This document shows positions 59,720-64,000 of a DNA stretch of 64,000 bases, one piece after another. The stretch lies in assembly GCA_021464415.1 (NCBI GenBank), contig CM038465.1, positions 83,672,919 through 83,736,918 on the forward strand. The letters run 5' to 3'. The stretch comes from Lonicera japonica. Lineage: Eukaryota > Streptophyta > Magnoliopsida > Dipsacales > Caprifoliaceae. Numbering within the stretch: position 1 is the stretch's first letter; each line of letters opens with the position of its first letter. Position numbers and translations under genes: made by a program. The notes beneath the pieces are model-generated. The model saw nothing but the letters and a program-made list of their open reading frames with translations. It made no database searches and was not told where the DNA came from.

Positions 59720-62700
59720 ATTATCTTACGTCAATATAGCATATGTATAACTGACCCAACCCTCAGCCAGAGCACGATACTCGACTTCTGTACTTTAGCG
59801 AAAAACGAGTGATTGTTCCTTGCTACGCCAAGATATAAGTGAATCTCCCAAGAAAATGCAATAATCAATAGTTGAACATCTATATTAGTTGAATCGCCAG
59901 CCCAATCAGAATCAGAATAGGCACAAAGCTCAAGGAAAGACGTAGAAGAAAAATGAAGATCGTGGAACATTGTTCATTTGATGTATCTGAGAATGCGAAT
60001 AATAGCGACATAATGAGTGGACATGGAGTAGTCATAAACTGACTGACTATGTGAACGGCATGTGCAATGTCAGGGCAAGAAAAAATGAGACAGACCATGT
60101 TGCCAACTATTCGTTAATACAAAGTAGTATTATTGATAGGAGAACCATTAAGAAGAATAAGTCTGACACTTGTTTATAGTGGAGTAGGTGCAATTTTATA
60201 GTCAATAAGATCGGCATGAGCAAGAATGTCATAAGCATATTTGGCCTATATGAGATAATAATCAGCATAGTTAGAGAAAACTTCGAGGCCCAAAAAATAA
60301 TTCAGGCGACCAAGATCATTCATCTTAAAGTGACAATTGGGAGACTGTTGAGCTCAAAAACACCACTAATATCATTTTCAGTAATAATCATGTCATCGAC
60401 ATAAATAATCAGAAGTGTAATGCCAGCATCCCTTTTTCTAATGAAAAGTTCGTAGTCTGAACACTAGAAGTGAAGCCCGGTGTTTGAATAGTATAAATAA
60501 AATTTTGGAACCAGTCACGAGGAACTTACTTAAGACCATATAAAGCATGAAGAAGCTTGCACACTTGAAAGGTGGAGTGAGGAACCCCTGGAGAGGTTTC
60601 ATGTAAATTTGTTCATAATGATCTTCATTTAAGAACTCATTCTTCACATCCATCTGAAATAGTTTCCATTTTCGAATAGCAACAATGGCAAGAAGGCTTA
60701 TAACAAATTTTAGACGGGCAATAGGGGTAAAGGTTTCCTCGTAATTAAGGATGACAACGGTGCAATTTGGGGCCGGGTAGGTATTACCCATCCTCGGAAC
60801 CGCAGACCAAAACCAGCCCCATAACCGATCCCATAACCATTAAAATCGGTTCAGGTAGTGCCCGATTCCATGCAGGTTCGGGTCTGGGTACCAGCGGGTA
60901 CCCACGAAATATTTTTTTTTAAGAAATACCACTTTATTTACATCAAGACTACTATTTTTTTAACTTGATTTTAAAAATCATTTACGATTTCACCAAATAA
61001 ACTATCAAGTTTTCAAACAAACCTAGCATTCACAAAATAAATTTTCAAACAAATTCATCATTTACCAAATAAACTCTTTACTAAGTCCAAAGTATACAAA
61101 ATAAACAAATCTAAAACACAAATATATAAATTAAAAATAATTATATATATATATTAAAAATAAGTCCAAAGTATACAAAATAAACAAATCCAAAACACAA
61201 ATATATATATATACTAAAAATAATTATATATATTTCAAAGTGGGTCTTCGAGGATGGGTACTTAAATACCCGGACCCGAACTAGACCCACTTATTTTTTT
61301 TCTTTCCCCCTACCGGCCCCGGTCCCTAGCCTGAAATGGACCCATTCGGGTAAAAACTCACGGGTACCCGAACCCGCAGTGATTTTTGCCATCCTTACTC
61401 GTAATCGATGCCATATTCCTGATTAAAGCTTTTTGCTACAAGTTGAGCCTTGTATCAATCGATGGAACCATCTTATTTGGTTTTGATATTGTAAACCTAT
61501 TTACACCGAACTAATGTCTTCCCTAGAGGAAGATTGACCAATTCCCAAGTTTGAAATTTTTCTAAGGCCTGTAATTCCTCAAACATTGCTTGTTGCCGTA
61601 ATGGGTTAGAACTAGCCTTTTTATAAGAAGAAGGTTTATGATGAATGAAGATGGTAGAATAACAATGGTAATCACGAAAATGATGAGAAAATTGTCTTGC
61701 CCGTGTGGAATGGCGAGGAGGGATGGATTGGCCGACGAGATCGTTGGATAAGTCAGTGTCATTAGGATAATTTGCTATAGTCAAAGGAGATTGATAGCTC
61801 GATTCAGTGGGCGATGAGCTAGATTTACTGGTAGCAGGGATTTCATTTGTTTGAGTGGCTTCAGTGGTGGACTCATTGGTCGTTGTAGGTGTAAATAGAA
61901 CAAATGAAGTGGGAGTAGGATAAAGATTGCTAGTAGAACTAGTGAAGAATGGAATGGAGGTATTGGCAGTGTTTTGGAATTTAGAAATTTATGAGAACAT
62001 TTTGTATTCCCAAAATATGACATGACGAGATACTCGAAGTCGTTTTCAATTAGGGTCCCAACACCTCTAACCTTTGTATTATATCCAATACCCTAAGAAG
62101 CAACATAGACGTGAATGTGGTTCGAGTTTGAAATATTCATAAGGCTGGAGTAAGACAAAGCAGGCAAACCCAAATACTTTTAGAAGGTCATAATTGGGTG
62201 CACTGCCATATAGCCGATCATAGGGTGATTGATTTTGAAATGTTAGAATATGATGGCAATTAATGATGTAGACGGAGGTAAAAGTTACTTTCCCCCAAAA
62301 ACGTTAAGGGCAACCACTAGACATAAGAATGGTTCGGACAATGTTTATGATATGACAGTGTTTGCGTTCAACGCGACCATTTTGCTGGGCTATACCAGGA
62401 CATGAATATTGAAAAACGGTTCCTTACTGACGTAAGAATTTTAGAAAATTTGATTCTTTATATTCCATGTCATTTTCAGCGCAAAATATTTTGATTGATC
62501 GAATAAATTGAGTTTGAATAATTTGTGCAAAGTTGAAATATATCTGTGGTAGATTGGAATGGTTTTTCATGAGATATCTAGGTAAAATGAGTGTACTCAT
62601 TTATGAAAACAATAAATTATTTAGATCCCCTCATAGTATCATTAGGAGAAGGTCCCCATACATCATAATGAATAAGATCAAAAGGTTTAGAGGAAATGGA

Positions 62701-63345
62701 ATTACTTTTATTAAAAGATATTGCATATTGTTTTCCAAGTTGACATGACAAACATGAATTTCTTTAATTTAACAGTTTATAATCTACTACTAAAAATGAG
62801 AGACTTAAGCCTATTAATAGACACATGACTTAAGCGAGAATGCCAAAGTTCTAGAGAGGATGCAGAGAAGGCGGGAGCAGCAGAGAAGGTGGGAGGTAGT
62901 GACATTTGATGGTAAGTGAAGGTGGACAAGCTCAAACATACGACCAACTTTACAACATATCCTAATAACCTGCCTTATTCGTGGATCTTGTACATGACAA
63001 CCAGAAGAAAAAAATATAACAGTAAAACTAATATCTCATGATTGTCCAACAAATTTAAGATTAATAGTCAATTTGGGTATATGAAAAGTAGATGGAATAG
63101 ATAAATTAGATATTGACATAGGTCCAATGTGGGTGACATGTATCTGAGATTCATTATCAGTTTTAATAGGAGATGTGTGTGCGGTACGGTTTGTAGAGAG
63201 AAAAACATTTGAATTAAAGGTCATGCGTTACAGCAGCCAGAATCAAAATACAAGGCATTACCTGGAGTTGTAGACACATCATTAGATAGACCGGATAAAA
63301 CATGTTTTAGCATATCAGTAAAATCATTATTAGTGATCGATAGAG
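59720..63345 (-). pseudogene. Decayed Ty1-copia pol, minus strand, split by a hAT element
   Basis: Reading down the minus strand: protease/pre-integrase remnants (MTFNSNVFLSTNRTAHTSPI, then HIPKLTINL) at about 63224-63040, an integrase piece with QQNGRVERKH near 62370-62400, and the reverse transcriptase N-terminus at about 61784-61410 (EELQALEKFQTWELVNLP). After the hAT insertion come EETFTPIARLKFVISLLAI and FQMDVKNEFLNED (60745-60600), then an RNase H fragment CAYSDSDWAGD near 59920. Many stops and frameshifts are present and no LTR was identified in the window. The gag end lies to the right and is cut by the element at 63347. It is a different, older lineage than the copia at 42541. Confidence 0.85.
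60746..61397. mobile_element. hAT-type non-autonomous element, 652 bp, 8-bp TSD
   Basis: Left end TAAGGATGACAA and right end, on the other strand, TAAGGATGGCAA. CTCGTAAT flanks both sides (60738-60745 and 61398-61405). The interior has ACCCGAACCCG and GGGTACC-type motifs near both ends and an A/T-rich core with a partial tandem repeat (61090-61230). It interrupts the reverse transcriptase of the decayed copia element. Confidence 0.9.
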
Positions 63346-63346
63346 G

Positions 63347-63700
63347 TTAGGGGTGTACAGAAATCGACCCGGACCGACAGGACCAAACCGAAATATAGGT
63401 TTTTTTCAAATTTTATAATTACAACGGTCTAGTCCGAAATTTTATGGACCTTTAGTATTCGGTCCGGCCTTTAGTCCGATTGAAAAACATTACCTAAAAC
63501 CTGGACCGGACCGATATATTTATATATATATAAAATATTTTTTAAAAATATATATATATATTTTAATTTTTTTAATATATATATATATATATTTTTTAAT
63601 TTATTTTAAAAAATATATAAATATATCGGTCCAGTCCGGAATTTGGGTAATGTTTTTTAGTCGGACTACTTATTTTAATTTTTTATGTAACCTAAACCTA
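63347..63700. mobile_element. Probable hAT-type element, left part, with TA-rich palindromic core
   Basis: TAGGGGTGTACAGAAATCGA at 63348 is a typical start of plant hAT MITEs. It is followed by CCGGACCG-type motifs whose inverse (CGGTCCAGTCCGG) appears at 63626-63640, around a TA/AT palindromic centre (63515-63620). The right terminus and target duplication could not be found, so the boundary near 63700 is a guess. Confidence 0.5.
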
Positions 63701-64000
63701 AATATACTGCCTGCCGCTTCTAAAGCAAAGCAACACTGTGCAGCCACCCCTCTCCTCTCATCTCCATCGTTCTCCCCTCTCAGGCTCTCATCTTTATCGT
63801 CATGCATCACACTTCCATCTTCACTCTCAGCAGTCCCCTCTCTCATCCGCACTCTCCCATCTTTACTCTCCCCTCTCTGCACTATGGGTCCACCGTCCAC
63901 GGCACCACCAACCACTCCACCACCGGCTACATGTCCACCACCGGCCACCCACAGTCTTTCACCGTGGAATCTGGTAACGTCTCTCTCTCTTCTTCTCCTA
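63701..64000. other. CT-rich, GC-richer DNA at the window edge
   Basis: Base composition changes abruptly to CT-rich with CCACC repeats. Overlapping open frames exist on both strands (63738-63977 plus, 63948-63670 minus), both of low complexity. It could be the start of a gene or a repeat that continues beyond the window; nothing decides this. Confidence 0.35.

Noticed and set aside
63670..63977. Overlapping frames at the right edge
   Set aside because: Both strands are open because of CCACC/CT repeats. Without flanking sequence neither can be supported.

Overview
The window is nuclear DNA of a flowering plant, most likely a eudicot. It is AT-rich, its genes have GT-AG introns, and it carries plant-specific gene families (CPL3 CTD phosphatase, GYF-domain protein, LITAF-domain protein) and plant-type Ty1-copia, Ty3-gypsy, hAT, Mutator-like and PIF/Harbinger elements. 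It cannot be assigned to a species from the sequence alone. No CRISPR, operon, prophage or convincing tRNA/rRNA gene is present.

Genes from left to right. A three-exon LITAF-domain gene lies on the minus strand (5506-7779, 165 aa), with a 729-bp Mutator-like MITE in its first intron. A 5'-truncated, intron-bearing GYF/EXA1-like pseudogene lies on the plus strand (about 13377-17265). A complete 12-exon CPL3-like RNA polymerase II CTD phosphatase gene lies on the plus strand (19636-25635); its exons sum to 3915 nt, 1304 aa. A SMYD-like SET/MYND gene lies on the minus strand (52914-54183) with one frameshift inside its zinc finger and a 32-base G run just past its stop codon.

The rest is mainly mobile DNA. 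The most elaborate piece is 29068-39050. A hAT-type element (8-bp target duplication) contains a solo LTR starting TGTAACACCC. That LTR contains a three-LTR Ty3-gypsy derivative (5-bp duplication GATTT) and, separately, a 2-kb solo LTR (5-bp duplication CGTTG). A near-intact but coding-broken Ty1-copia element occupies 42541-48370, with 241-bp LTRs differing at 2 positions and target duplication AAAAG. A decayed Ty1-copia pol lies on the minus strand from 63345 to 59720 and is split by a hAT element. Non-autonomous DNA elements with readable target duplications occur at 3181, 6228, 12514, 54448, 55083, 56770 and 60746. Tandem structures include a 184-bp palindrome-rich array (41037-41870), a tRNA-like trimer (49589-50105) and several dimers. 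A probable plastid rpoB fragment sits near 4530-4790.

The genes do not form a pathway. CPL3 and the LITAF gene look functional; the GYF copy is dead; the SET gene is doubtful. No clearly new system is evident. The least explained items are the palindromic array, the three-LTR gypsy structure, the tRNA-like trimer, the in-frame 66-bp minisatellite and the recurrent poly(C/G) tracts.
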